Shown in pieces: positions 11,166 through 23,600 of a DNA stretch of 64,000 nucleotides. Under the pieces are notes generated by a model. It saw nothing but the letters and a program-made list of their open reading frames with translations, did no database searches and was not told the origin of the DNA. This stretch comes from Spodoptera frugiperda (lineage: Eukaryota; Arthropoda; Insecta; Lepidoptera; Noctuidae). The stretch spans positions 4,766,001 to 4,830,000 of the forward strand of contig NC_064226.1 in NCBI RefSeq assembly GCF_023101765.2, given 5' to 3'. How positions within the stretch are numbered: position 1 is the first letter of the stretch; each line of letters starts with the position of its first letter. Both the position numbers and the translations under genes were made by a program.

Positions 11166-12419
11166 AAGCATCCTAACAGTGTTATCATAATTAACAACAC
11201 TTCTGTTTGGGATATTAGGAATTAAACTATTATTTTTATTAAGTGAAAGTTAAGTTTTATGTTGTTCTGATCAACACGTATAAGAAGAGTGTCAAAGCTA
11301 TTCTCACCATCCTACAATAAGGTGGGTGGATGAACAAGTCAGTTATGTTCTTTATTCATACAAATATTTAAAAAACCTATTGAAGATGTTACTTTCCGCA
11401 AGTCAAAGAAAACTTGACTTGGCTTTTACAAAACCCACGCAAGTTTAAAGGTCAGCTGTAGAATATACTTTAAACACTCCTTATATCGAGTGTTTGTAGT
11501 TCTAGAGGCGATAGCAATTCGTTTATGATTGTATTTTTTATATCAACGATGATATTTCTAAACTGCGCAGTTTTTCAAGGTTATTTTTACTAATTTCAAC
11601 TTTAAATCTTTTTGAAGAAGGTTCAGATTTGTTTTATCTGTTCTCGTCTTCTCCTAATGTCCCATTTACATCCGTTCATCACATATAGCCCATAAGTGAG
11701 GACAAATGTAAATGTTAGTTAACACATTGAACGTCGCGGAGGATTTGCCTTCAACAGTTTTCTATTGGCAGTCAAAGACTTAAGCAATTTTACAAAAGGC
11801 TGTGAATAGTAGGATCAAGTATTACATTGTTTGTGTATACCAAAACAATACTTACTCTTAATAAATGAAAAACAAAACATCGATCAAAAATTCGATACAC
11901 AATTCCCATCACTAGAGAACTAAGTCCGCGGCCGCGAAAGAGTTGCGACCAGCATAAACGTTGAGGCCGGATGAACAAATAAATGAGCCACCCGATCGAT
12001 ACCAACCGACATCGACATCGAAATAACTCGATTCCTTACAATACCCACTTACTTCAAGCTATTATAATCGATGTCTTTTGTTTCACTAAGATGTTTTGTC
12101 TTGCAATTGTTTCGATGTTAATTTTCGATTTTCAAGTTGGTCTAGTTTTGAAGGTAGACGCTGGAGAGACGAGGGGTTTAACATTGCCACAGTTACGTAT
12201 ATATGTATAATAGTCTCGAGTGGACGCATGTATCTATTTATAAGACAGTCAATTATCGAATGATTTTTTTACAGGTCCCAAATAAGTTACTTTGGAAATT
12301 GGTTCGTTTAATGATAAAGACTACCCGTCAAGCTACCAAAATAAAAATGTGTACTTGAAATGATTTAACCGAGGTGTCTATAACAATTACGTGTAGGCAC
12401 GTGTAGCTGTACAACAATC
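11166..12419. other. No gene recognised
   Basis: Unique sequence. Short open frames on both strands lack splice context and protein-like composition. Confidence 0.5.
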
Positions 12420-12930
12420 GACACAGACGCCACGTGCCGCACTCGGCGGAGCGGAAAAAACACAGATTCACCGCCGAGTCCTCGAAACGTTGTTGACACA
12501 GCTAAGTAGCCCCCGACGCCTCGCTTCATTTGCATTTCTCTTAATCTCCGTTATGAATAAAGAAAAATTCTTGGCGACGTTTTTAAGCGTTTCCCGAGGC
12601 CTTAGCGGCGCCCGCCTAATGAAGAGGAGCGGTGGGATTAAGCGCCGCCCGCGCCGCGCACTTTCGCGACATTACACTTTTAATTTGAACGAATCTTATT
12701 ATTTTCTTTTGTTGATTTAAGCCCTCAAGTCGGGAGACGGGTCGAGACGTGACCTGCAGTGGAAAAATGCGATTGCCATCTAAAGCCAACCGTTTAAATG
12801 AACGAGATTGGAGCTTAAAAAGTATAATGGACGAGAGGGTGGCGGGGGGCGCAGGCGGCGATCTCGGGGGCGCAAGATGGCCGATTTGCGATTGAGATGA
12901 GACGCCCCGCGCCCCCGCCCCGCAGAGATC
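12420..12930. promoter_or_regulatory. GC-rich, CpG-containing island (candidate cis-regulatory DNA)
   Basis: Two GC-rich blocks (about 12430-12665 and 12730-12925) stand out from AT-rich surroundings and match no repeat elsewhere in the window. CpG dinucleotides are frequent, and a GGGATTA homeodomain-type site is present. Open frames run on both strands, including a 106-codon minus-strand frame, but none has splice signals or recognisable protein features. Could be an enhancer, a promoter or an unrecognised exon. Confidence 0.3.
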
Positions 12931-14214
12931 AAGCAATATAATTAAGTCAGCCGTTACATAAGTATCCGTCTACTTATGCCATAGTATTTCAATTGGGTAA
13001 TTGTGAAATAATTTAATCACGTTATCTAGATATCTTTGAAGACAAGCATTTAAATTTATCGTTTATTTTTATTAAAATGAAACATGAAAGAAGTTTCGAT
13101 ACAAGTATAAAGATATTAATTTAAGTCTGAGCATGTGATGTGGTGCTACGCGCTCGCTGAGCTCTCGTAGCGTCGTAGCACGGCAAGACGTTCGCCTGAG
13201 AATGTTGCTCCGTATATAAAACGTTATAAAATTTAAGGACTTTGCATCCAGACGTGGCTTCATCCAACGTTTACGTATTCATAGTAACAGTCCAAGTCTT
13301 ACACAGGCACCACTCTTCATCTAACAAGAGAAGCTTTACTCAATCATTACATCTGGCTTAAAACGTCTTAACTCAAACTTTTAACAAAGGATATTAAACT
13401 GTATCTTTGAGACTTAAGATTTATAATTGTTTGTGATGTTAGTTTAAAGTTATTGTGTTTTAGTGGGAGATGGCTAAAGGCTATACCGGTGGAGATCGCC
13501 GTCGCTTCAAATGACAAACCTGATCTGGTCACGTAATGAAAAATGACAAAACTGCAGGCTGTCGCGCTTCGCTGCCCCCGATCCGACGAATGGAGGCACT
13601 GTGAACGGTAGGTACCTACTGTATCTATGTGTTTATTTAACTTTTTTATTTCGATACAGTGAGCAGAACGAGAATGTGCAAGATTGAAATACTTGAACAC
13701 ATGTTTGTGAAAGTTTGTTTCGTGTTCGTTTCGATTGCAATCTTTGAAGCTGTTCACGGTGCATAGCAAATTGTGTCTCTGTTGTGGCTGTGGGAGGCAC
13801 CGTAAATAGCTTATTTATATGTGTAATTAAATAACACGCTATTTATTTCATTCCTTGGTTAGAAGATATATTTGACTGTTTTCTGTAACTATTTTTAGGT
13901 TTGAATCTATGTGTGTTCATTATCAAGTGTTTATGTTAAATAGCGTATCAAGAGGCTAATCAGTAGGTAACTGGTTATACCATTTGTAATTAAAATAGAA
14001 GGACAATTATATAAGAAAACCCTCGATTTTAATCCTACAGTAGATTTAATTTCAACTTCGTCCCAAAAACTCCTAACATAGTTCCATTGAAAATTGTGGC
14101 AAATCGCGACCACAGCTCATCCAAAAGAAACACTACAAACGCCAATCGCCGAAGACAAAACAAAACGTAATAAAGCCTTTCCTTTGAACGGCTCTAGAAT
14201 AAGGAAAAGTTGTA
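12931..14214. other. No gene called; includes a short hairpin
   Basis: Around 13143-13181 GTGCTACG is followed by its inverse CGTAGCAC about 20 bp later. The long minus-strand open frame (13368-13769) has no domain I recognise, no splice signals and no biased codon use. Confidence 0.4.
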
Positions 14215-14420
14215 AAGTATCTGAGGGGGGGCGACCGCAACCCCACCTGCGGCCCAAAAAATATGGCATAAATGAGTCGAAGGCGGCCCCTCTCAGCCGC
14301 GAAATTTCAGCCATACTTGCAAACCTATAATCCCTCATAATCACCTTTACAAAGCAAAGATTAAAACCGATTCTCGCGCCCTCCGCCCACACCACCCGCC
14401 AGCGACGCTTTTATATGCGA
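14215..14420. promoter_or_regulatory. GC-rich island with TCF-like site (candidate enhancer)
   Basis: Unique GC-rich sequence rich in CpG, containing CTTTACAAAGCAAAG, an arrangement with TCF/LEF-like cores on both strands. Both strands have overlapping open frames with no protein features. Inference only. Confidence 0.25.
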
Positions 14421-17400
14421 GACAGCGAAAAGTAAGATTAAATCATTATTTTTCTTAAGCTCCTCTCGTTTTTTCTCCGCTCTAGTGGAAGTTTTTTGCT
14501 TGGACTTTTGATGCGGACGATCAAAGACTTGTGTTCAAATTTACATAACATTCTTAAATAAATTGCGGGCTCTGGGGTGGCTCCAGTGAACACGACTCGC
14601 CCGGTCTACTGTATAAACTTATTAATGCGAGTTCCGGATTGATGCTTAATGTACTATTAATTTATTCCGCGGATTAGTCGAGTGCCATCGCATAATTTAG
14701 CAACGAAGATGTTTTCGGTACAACTGTTTGTATTATAGTTGCTGTGATTCAGATCCGTATCTCATCACTAATTCTAATGGAAAACAATTTATCTTGTTCT
14801 TTTTTTTTATACGCTACGATTACCTACAAAGAAAAATTTTATCAAAACACATGAACTTGAAATCTTCCCAAAGTAACTTAAACAATCGCTAAGCATTCCA
14901 CCTGTGCTTAAGTACAACAAACGAGGCGTATCCGTGCCTAACTTATCTTACTTAAGCCGAACTTGGTATTTAGTTAAACCTAAGCGTGTTTGTAACTTGT
15001 AGTTGTTTGTACATGTTGTTTAAGTGGTTGTTTGATTGTTTTAGGCGCAGGTAGCTGAGCCCATATGAAATATGTGGCTACTTACAGTGTCGGTAAGCCA
15101 AGTTTACTCGGTCGGCATTAGTTTTACAACTTAGACAAGGCGTTACAACACACACTACTGTGTAACCGCGCTTGACATGTAGTGTACAGGAGAATGATTG
15201 TTCTAAGTGTAACGTGTATGTATGTTAGTACGCTTGTAAGGTCAGCCATTGGTGTGGAATTGAATTTAGATTATTTTGCGTATGTTTGTATCTAGTGTTT
15301 CATGATGAGGTTCAGGATTTATGATAAAACCATTAAAAACTAAACAGCTATGAGATATAAAATCTAAAATCATACTTCCGTGACATGAAATTAAATCTGT
15401 TTCATCATATCTTTTTTTACATTACCCAATCAATATGAAACTCCTTCACAAAAACTCCTCATCGATTTTATCGTCTGCAACGCAAAGCAACAACACCACC
15501 GACGTTAAACTTGGAGGGCACATTAGTCCCAACAGACTTTTAATTTACGAAGTTATTGGTAGCACGTCGATTGCCAATAAGTAAACACTGCTACCAAAGT
15601 CGGAGTATTTAACTTAATTTTTGAGCTTCCACCGGGTTAATTGGCAGAGGCGCACTGGAATGTTGTCACAAAAGAAGCACTTAACCGAATGACGAACAAC
15701 GGCACTCAAGCGGCTCAAAATAAACTTATCTCGGCCGGGCAAGGGTTAAAATGATTTGCAGGCAAGGCACCAAGTAATTGTGAGGTGGGCGAGGGTTGAT
15801 GTTGATTCAATAATACGCGACTGTATCGCTAATAATGTTATTTATCGAATTTTTGCGACGGATGCCTGGAGTAACCTGTATACCGCCGCGTACCTGTTCA
15901 TTAGTCTCCTTGATGTAATTTGGCTGGTATTGTTCAGTGTCTGGTCTTCTCTTACCCTTCACGTGTTTTGCTTTTATTTAACCATGTTAGTACTGCTGCG
16001 TTATTACTTTATTACCAGTATCTGAACTTGCATGCTCAACAAACGAAGTTGAGTTGTTTCTAGTGCATCTTATTTTCGGCTGTTACGAGTCTCATGATAC
16101 AAAGCATATGAGCCTTTAGATATGGCCACGAACACAAGCTGTGTACTAAGATCTAACATGAATGATTTCTGTTTTGCAGCTAAGATACATTGGAAGGATC
16201 AAGAAGGCCCTCGATTTTCCATTACTCAAACTCCTCTTGGTCAAACAACCAGCCTGTCTCTCTCCCAAGGGGAACTACCTATACTCAGATCAACTCCATA
16301 GACATATAAGGCATATAACACACTGCTGGCTAGAGTACTAACCCACAATCTAGTTGTCCACACAAAGCTGCATTGACAGGCGATACGTGTGACAGCCGCC
16401 ATTGTAAACTTGCCCGATACCTGCCATATTGTGTGGTGGATTGGCGGTACCATACCTCGACCCCTCTGTGTGTACTATCTCAAAGCGAACAAGTCACTTG
16501 TATTAATACAATAGCTGTTATGAAATTTAATTTGGGAAATTGGAAGTATAATTAACAGCAAGTTGGTACTTTCAATACTAGAAAGAGCGCCTTATAACAG
16601 ATTTGTCTGTAATAGAGGAATAGTTAAGATGTATCTGGTATAAATGATAAATTAAAGTTATTTTTGCAAGTAGGTTACAAGATGACACTAATACGTCAAT
16701 CTCTAAAATAACTAGATGAGGCCGTTTCCTATCGGACTACTCTGAGAAGAAATGCCGAAACAAACTGAGAGGTAAATGCTGTTTTCAGTGGATGAATGTA
16801 TATCTTACCAATCCCTGTGGCAAATCATCTACTGATATGTGTCATGTAATAATAGATTTCCGTCCAATCTGCGATCAGTTTCTAATGACAATAAGAGTAC
16901 AGATAAGTACCAAATCCTCCTATTGTTGGTTGTATGCCAGAAAAATATTAGAATTCTTCACTTCATTAGCGAGTTTTTCGTTACGGCGTAGAATTAACAT
17001 AATAAATCTGCGCAGTGCCATCAATCAAGTCCCAGATGACTTCTTTGAAAAGGTTTCTTAAGCCCTCACTTTCATCTGAAGTTCCAGGAAGGAAATTTCA
17101 CAATGATAATTATTTCTTTTTATTGTAGGCAGTTCTGGGAGATCAATATCTGTTTGTGATATGTAGGTATTCGTAGGTCCTTCGAGGAGGTACTTGGCTA
17201 CTAGCTAAAATTTGGCCGAATATCGAAACAAAGACATTAATTTTGGAAAATATATTTTGATATTTTGTACTTACATTAAAGAGTTCAATTACCTAATTCT
17301 GCTCGTGTTCTTTGCAATACCAATATGGAAAAGAAATAATCGTTCACTGCAGAAATGTGGGTATTGCTTTACGGCAGTGACGACATTAGTAGGGTTACAG

Positions 17401-17501
17401 GATAGGTGGATAAAACAGTGAAATACTCTGCAGGGGATGGATAAGTAAAGACAATGCATAATTATTATCTTCTTGATTGTTTAAAAAATTAAACTTGTGT
17501 T
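14421..17501. other. No gene recognised
   Basis: Unique sequence. A pyrimidine tract ending CTGTTTTGCAG near 16180 looks like a splice acceptor but is not followed by an open, protein-like frame ending in a donor. Confidence 0.5.
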
Positions 17502-17578
17502 ACAAACATACAATTTCACATACACATGCAGGAATGGAACACGCTACACGTTTTACGACAGCCAGTTGGCAATCCACC
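17502..17578 (-). mobile_element. tRNA-derived SINE, family E, internally deleted
   Basis: On the minus strand CCAACTGGCTGTCGTAAAAC is followed by a decayed B-box (GTGTTCCATTCCTGC), then directly by GTGAAATTGTATGTTTGTAA. The body between these blocks, present at 9362-9582, is missing. The open reading frame crossing this region is explained by the SINE. Confidence 0.6.
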
Positions 17579-17804
17579 CCACCAACCTCGTAGTCTTGTG
17601 ACAACCCATTCCAGAATTACAACACCATTTACTAAACCCAGTACCAGTTCCATCCTTGCATTTCTTAGAACCAATACGAGTCACCCCTCGAATCGACTTC
17701 TTCGCTTCCTCCTTCAACTAAAGATTTCGAGAAACAACTTTTAAGAAAATGTAAACGTCAGTGGTAGTATCAAAGTATACAATTTACTGTGGAGCTGTAA
17801 AATT
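17579..17804. other. Nothing recognised
   Basis: No supportable feature. Confidence 0.5.
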
Positions 17805-17950
17805 TCCCATTTGGAGTGGCGGCCGCTCATTTATGTAGTTTTAATTCCACCATTCCTTAGCTCCGAGTCGGGATCTTATTTCATTAGCCGGCCGCGAGAG
17901 GGAACGCCAGCCATTTAGCTCGCAAGCTACAGAGCCGTTGTGGTGCGAGC
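17805..17950. promoter_or_regulatory. GC-rich unique island (candidate cis-regulatory DNA)
   Basis: GGCGGCCGCTCATTTATG and TTAGCCGGCCGCGAG mark a short CpG-containing block with interspersed homeodomain-like ATTTA/TTAAT cores. It matches no repeat seen in the window and has no coding potential. Confidence 0.25.
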
Positions 17951-17984
17951 TTAGTGAGGAGATGAGCGATTTCTAAGTGTTTAA

Positions 17985-18091
17985 GTTCAAAAAGAATATA
18001 ATATGAAGGTGATATGTATGGTAAGATCAGATTAGCGGTTTTTAAGGTATTCAATTTTAAAAAGAATATAGTATGAAGGTGACTATGGTAA
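17985..18091. repeat. Imperfect tandem duplication, ~65-bp period
   Basis: AAAAAGAATATA(A/G)TATGAAGGTGA followed by ATGGTAA occurs twice about 65 bp apart. Confidence 0.75.
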
Positions 18092-18315
18092 AGTGTGGTT
18101 CTGAATTTTTCTAATGATAATTATTGACAGTTCATGTGCAAAAACTTTGTATCTTAGTTAGAACAAAGTAATAAGGTACTTGTTGTCGTATGATTTTAAA
18201 TTGCTATCAGGTGGACAGTCTTATTACCTGCAAAATAGCATCGTATTTTAGTAGGATACAAAGTTGGCAAGTTATGTGTCTTGTCGTATGGTCTTTACGA
18301 AAAATATTGTTCAGG

Positions 18316-18345
18316 TCCTGGCAAGTCTATCTAGACTTGCCAGGA
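18316..18345. repeat. 30-bp near-perfect palindrome
   Basis: The 14-base arms TCCTGGCAAGTCTA and TAGACTTGCCAGGA are exact reverse complements separated by two bases. Confidence 0.9.
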
Positions 18346-20324
18346 TTTGATATTGAGCGTTTTTTAAAGACATAATCTTACAATATTAAATACACCGACC
18401 CGTATTGAGCAAGCGTGGTGATCATAATGCTCAGAACTTCTACTTAAACCGTGGACACTAATAGACTGTTGATGTGATGTATGACGTATTACAATATACC
18501 ATTCTCAATCCGCTATTTTCATTCCGCGTCACTCAATCCTAGGGTCTACGTCACTAGTACTCCTGTAAATACGACGAAATTGTACAGCTCACGCTAGATA
18601 CTTGATCTGTTTATGTCTGTGTTGTTTTGTTCCTCGTATTAATTAAATGCGACAAAATCGCGACGCTCTGACTACGGAACTATACATTGTAACGTTATAG
18701 TTTTATGTATTAAGTCCGTAAGGAAAATATACACAAAGAAAATGAATTGTATTACGTATTTTAAGTTGGTCAAAATGTAGTCTGTTTATCGTTGTAGGCA
18801 ATGGTACGATGTACATTTCACACTTGTTTTAAGCATACCTACCTAGTAAGGTAATGTTTTACTTGATCTAATTAGTAGATAAGTACCTAAGTTCAATTAG
18901 TAGGTATTTTAAATGCTCAATCTAATGACGGTAACATATATACATTTTTGTATCAGATATCAACAATCGGAATGCAATTGTGTTTTGGAAAAACTACAAT
19001 CTTCTCCCACACATTTTACATATCCAAAAAATCTTTAAAAAAGAAAATTAAACCTTTGTATATTAATTTATTGTTCTGAATATCTAATGCGCCCTTTAAC
19101 AGGCATAACAGTGAATGCGTAGCTGTCATTATTGGTGAAAGAGAGCACTTTTTTTCCGAAGCTTTTCTTCTAAGTTCCAGTGAAATGACGAGGCTTAGTA
19201 TTCCATTGTGAATGTACCCAACACTCATCCTCTGATTGATGATATTTTTAATTACAATTTTTAATGTCAACAATCTATAAATCTTAGTGCTTAGAAAACG
19301 AAATGAAATATTCATAACGAGATTTCGTCTTTTTTGTAATTTACTTTTTATTGAATTATTAGATTGAGAAGAATTTTTCTTTTTCATTTCATGTATTGAT
19401 TCGTTGAAAATGTTTTAGTTTTTTTTTCTTTGCTTTGCTTAGAATTTTAATAATGTGTTTTGAAATTAAATGTTTGTAATAAATGGGTTTTTGAAGACTG
19501 GTCTAAGTTGTTCAATGATCAGAAACGTAATTTGTGTTGAGTAGCACCTTTTGTGAAGTTTTCAAGCATTGAATACTCAACGCTTGTTAATTATTTAGTG
19601 AAGAGGTAGCCACCTATTTTAGATAGGTAATAGGTCCATCAGTTAGGTAATGAATAAATATTAGACTCGAATCGAAGTAGTTAGAAAATAAAAAATACGT
19701 GTGTAACGTTTCAAAATAATCTTTCAAAAACCTTTCAATTTCAAAAACCGATATAGACGGACATTAAAATAGTGGCTTGGATCCCAACATATTAAAATGC
19801 TCTAATCCGCTTGATTCAAAACAAATGCGTACAAAATCATCCTTAGAAAAAGTCACAATACAATAAATTGTAACCAAGAGGTGTCTGTCTTAGTTGTCCC
19901 TACACAAAGTTGGGCGAAATTTACGATTGTAAATAGGACGTTCCGTCTGTTTACTTATGACCGAGTAATTCGTTGAATCCGTATAATTACTGGCATTAAG
20001 ATGATTCCGCTTCCCTCGAACAAAGTGGAGGACCAACTAAGTAATGTTAAAACATTCAAATGCCCACTGACTTTTGACAAACGTTTTAAAGTTGTGGTTA
20101 TAAATTTACGGCCCGAAACGAAAGATTACAATTGTACAAAAGTATCTAAATAGATTGCTTCTCGACAAATGTTGTTGGTTCCCGGTTTCATCTTGAGACC
20201 TCTCGCAGTTTAAGCGAGAAATTTTCTGGTCTAGAAAAACATGCTCATTGTATTTTCTTTTTAATTATGAACAAACAAACAAGCTTCCTTGTACGAACTG
20301 TTAGGGGTTAAAATTATTTAACGG
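18346..20324. other. No gene recognised
   Basis: AT-rich. A 123-codon minus-strand frame (19016-19387) is rich in K, N, I, L and S as expected of random AT-rich DNA, and shows no motif. Confidence 0.5.
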
Positions 20325-20465
20325 AGGCTGTGTTTCCTGATGGGTATAACCTGGGTGTCTTCAAAGCCCGAGCGGATAAGTTGTTTGTGGGCAGACGTGC
20401 TCCATCGTAGGCCGCATCATTACTTACCATCAGAATAGGGGGCAAACGAGCAGATCAGCGTGATT
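20325..20465 (+). mobile_element. LINE relic: end of ORF2 and 3' region
   Basis: From 20333 the frame reads FPDGYNLGVFKARADK then LFVGRRAPS and a TAG at 20408-20410. This is the usual C-terminus of reverse-transcriptase ORF2 in a common lepidopteran non-LTR group (consensus of the form YNLxVFKxRVN...GRRAPS). The GGCCGCATCATTACTTACCA that follows is the matching 3' untranslated region. Everything upstream is lost, so this is a dead, 5'-truncated copy. Confidence 0.65.
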
Positions 20466-20904
20466 GACGAACTAACATACACACACATTTAATATTCGTG
20501 TGATAGTTTGTGCACAAGGTCTAAAACCGTTCGCAAAACCGCATGTAATCGACTGTTCACCGAAAAATCCAGTCAAAACTCAAAACTTTAATGGTTATAG
20601 AAAATGTACTTATTCGTAATAGAATAATGATAAGGAATAATACTACCGTCCACTGAGCGAAGTGAGTCGCTTATTAAATTATCTGCGTTCCCTACCGGCC
20701 GTGTATCGGTATATTAATCGCAGTACTACTGCTAAGGGAGTTGCAGATGATGAAATGAGCGACATAGGGTCAGGGTTGCTACGCAAATTGGGAGATCAAG
20801 AGACATAGTGCTTCTCTATTTTAAAATTCATGTAGGAAGAAAAAATCGCTTGACTGTTTTGATCTGTGCTAACCAGATTCGTTCGAGTAGGTATAGTCTG
20901 GTTA
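20466..20904. other. Nothing recognised
   Basis: No supportable feature. Confidence 0.5.
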
Positions 20905-21050
20905 GCCCAACAACCCTGACATTTTTAACCCCTATAAAGCCGGCAACGCACTTGTAATGCCTCTGGTGTTTTAAGTGTCCATGGGCGGCGGCGATTGCTT
21001 ACCATCAGGTGATCCGTCTGCTCATTTACCGGCTTATTCCATAAAAAAAT
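20905..21050 (-). repeat. Interspersed repeat family B, copy 3
   Basis: Contains AGCCGGCAACGCACTTGTAA, CTCTGGTGTT, CCATGGGCGGCGGCGATTGC, GTGATCCGTCTG and TTTACCGGCTTATTCCAT, then an A run. It is the cleanest match to the family B core. Confidence 0.8.
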
Positions 21051-21074
21051 ATAGTTGTTTTCTTTCTGAAATAG

Positions 21075-21110
21075 TCTGTCTAGGGTTTTAATATCTGTCT
21101 AGGGTTTTAA
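21075..21110. repeat. Two-unit direct repeat, 17 bp
   Basis: TCTGTCTAGGGTTTTAA occurs twice, exactly, separated by two bases. Confidence 0.9.
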
Positions 21111-22869
21111 ATAACCACGTCTGAATTATATTTACGTTACGTAACAAATATCGTTAAAGTATCGAAGAATATCATTAAAAGATATTTATTTTATTTAAAT
21201 GCCTTTACAGACGTTTATCTGAACACATTACGATTTTTGAATGTTTTGTATTAGGGCTCGGATGTATCACCCCTAAGATTTGATCGTTAGGGTGAGCGCT
21301 AAAATGCTGTTTTAATTGACACAGCATTTTTTTTTATCAAACCCTCTAGAGACTAGTGTAACTCTTTATTGTAATAAAGCAAATCAGATTATTTTTTTTT
21401 AATTTTAAGTTAGTATCCTTTTAGACATATAAAAAAATGCTATATATGATTATTAAGCAAATAATTTGTATAGAATGACATCATATTCACGTCAGTATTA
21501 GAGATGATTACCAAATTAATGAGTGACGATTCCTTTAGTGAGGATTTAACACATTCATATATAATAAGTGAAGAATTAAATAGGAAGTACATACCGAAGC
21601 AAAATTAACTACTACACATATTAGTGCAGAGCAAGACGGTAGGTACTCACAACTTTCAACATAAAAGCAGCATCTTACAACTCTCTGTTTGTTCCGATTG
21701 ATAGGAAACGAAGCGATCCTTCAGAGGAAAAATGTACCGGCTAATGATTTGCTAACGATGATATTTATATTTTAATGCAGCCCCAACACAGATTATTTCC
21801 TTTGAGGACGTTTACTGATCAATCGAGATCTACCCAAGATGGCGAAGTTAATTGAGCGCTGTGTGATCCGCGAACATTTTTTGAAGTACAAGTAAAAAGA
21901 TTTTTGTGTATTTGTTCTGTTACTAAGAGGTTGTGTGTCTTTTTGTATTAAAGGAGGATTGCTATCTTTTATTAGGCTTTGTTTAAGATTGTAAGATTAT
22001 AAGGACTTGTTTCACAATGTCTGTAAATCCCGTATGTATCAGATAACTTTGAATTAAAGACGTAATTTGTACGCATTATCTGTCACAAAAGTTTATCGGG
22101 CACTTACCTGTATGAAGGTGGTGAAACAGGTGCTTAAAAGTTATTTTTATGAAAAATTTAATACATTTGTTTCTAATATGTAATTTCAAATAAACAAAAA
22201 TACGCAGATACGCACTACATTTTAAACGAATCCGCATCAAAATCACATGTGTACACAGCATCCTATCTATAGAAACAGTACCGTACATCTAAATATTTTC
22301 CTATTTGCAATACATTTCTCCTAATTCACTTTATTACGTCTCATTCGTCGTTTCTCACATACGAATTGTGTTTAAACGAAACTTTATTATTTTCCAAAGC
22401 GGTCGGGACACAGATGTTTCGACTCAAATAATTTCCAGATACCACGTTATGAGTATGAACCAATACGCTCGCAATAAGAATGTACGTACTGTGTTTTACT
22501 TACTCGGAGAGAGATGGGGGGTACGCGAGTCTCTGTCGGGTTTTTATTGTGTACGATTCTTTTTTGCTACGATTTTAAATGTTGCTTGTTGGTAAGTAGG
22601 AGGTGTCGTACGATTAGGTATTTATATTGCGTTTAGGAAAATGGGAAGTATAGTAGAAATATACCTTTCGTGCTTTTAATCTAATGCGTTTTTTTGTACT
22701 CATCCAATTCTCAAACGTGACGGACGATTTGTTCTGAAATTTAAATGAATTTAGTAGGTTAATAATTTAGTTAGGGCTTGTCAATTACGGAATTCTCAAT
22801 TACGAAGAATTGTTTTTAATCTGCTGTTGGCTTGATAACATTACTTTAATAAAGTCCTTTCGTATAAGT
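21111..22869. other. No gene called; one open frame ending at a donor-like site
   Basis: A plus-strand frame from 22305 to about 22592 is open for 96 codons and ends at TTG|GTAAGT. On the minus strand, CATACAG|GTAAGT (boundary at about 22106) is also a good donor. Neither has a recognisable protein or a good partner acceptor, so no exon is called. Confidence 0.3.
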
Positions 22870-22941
22870 AATTAGTTAATGTAGTGATATCGTACTTGCT
22901 TTGGGTGTGAGAAACCCCGGGTCAGAATCCCGGACAAACTC
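22870..22941 (+). pseudogene. tRNA-Pro(UGG) pseudogene
   Basis: Aligns over its full 72-nt length, without gaps, to the intact tRNA at 24540-24611. It keeps the anticodon loop TTTGGGT and most of the T-arm (CCCCGGG..AATCCCGG). The acceptor stem no longer pairs, the A-box is damaged (GTTAATGTAGTG for TTGGTCTAGTGG) and the T-loop GTTCG has become GTCAG. It should not be transcribed or folded normally. Confidence 0.8.
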
Positions 22942-23317
22942 CATTATTTAATTATAGTGTTATAACTTACATAAAAATCAATTCTTATAAGATCTTCCAC
23001 AAAAACATTGATCCTACTATAGATAAAAAGTTGAATAGAATCGTGACGTCTAAAATGCTCACCCAACCATTCGTTTTATACACAAATAAATTGAATAGAT
23101 ACTTTGCCAACGTTTATGCTGATATTTCCCTGCAATATTTATACTTGGTAGGATAATACTTAAATAATACAATTCGTAGCTTGAGGTAGGTACAACCCTT
23201 TTAAATTTTCATACATTTATAGTAGAAAGATATACTTATATAATATATGATAATATATGACATCACGTTGTATGTAAGTACAGGTGTACTCATTTATATC
23301 GAAAAAAAAAAAAAATT
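22942..23317. other. Nothing recognised
   Basis: AT-rich spacer with ATATATGATA-type low-complexity sequence near 23230-23262. Confidence 0.5.
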
Positions 23318-23573
23318 TATGATATAAGCCGGTAAACGAGCTGACGGATTACCTAATGGTAAGCAATCACCGCCGCCCGTGGATACCCGAAACACCAGAG
23401 GCGTTACAAGTGCGTTACGTTAGTGCGTGGCCTTTTAGGGAATGGGGAATTGGAGATTAGGACGATTGGGAAGGGGATAATTGGGCCTCCGATAACCATA
23501 CTCCCACAACGATACACAACGCAAGCGTTATTTCACGTCAGTTTTCTGTGAGTGGTATTACTTCGGTCATTCC
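23318..23573 (+). repeat. Interspersed repeat family B, copy 4 (longest)
   Basis: After an A run at about 23300-23313 the element reads AAGCCGGTAAACGAGCTGAC, CACCGCCGCCCGTGG, CGAAACACCAGAGGCG, then GGCCTCCGATAACC and ACAACGCAAGCGTTATTTCA. It extends further than the other copies and gives the best internal reference for the family. Confidence 0.75.
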
Positions 23574-23600
23574 GAACATTTTAAGATCTAGTAATTATCT

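Noticed and set aside
13368..13769. 133-codon minus-strand open frame
   Set aside because: Longest plain ORF in the window, but no motif, no splice context and ordinary composition; about the length expected by chance across six frames of 64 kb.
16170..16280. Acceptor-like CTGTTTTGCAG followed by mid-GC sequence
   Set aside because: No frame stays open with protein-like content to a donor.
17526..17744. 72-codon plus-strand frame rich in P/S/T
   Set aside because: Its start lies in an inverted family E SINE fragment and the rest shows no domain.
19016..19387. 123-codon minus-strand open frame
   Set aside because: K/N/I/L/S-rich as random AT-rich DNA; no recognised domain.
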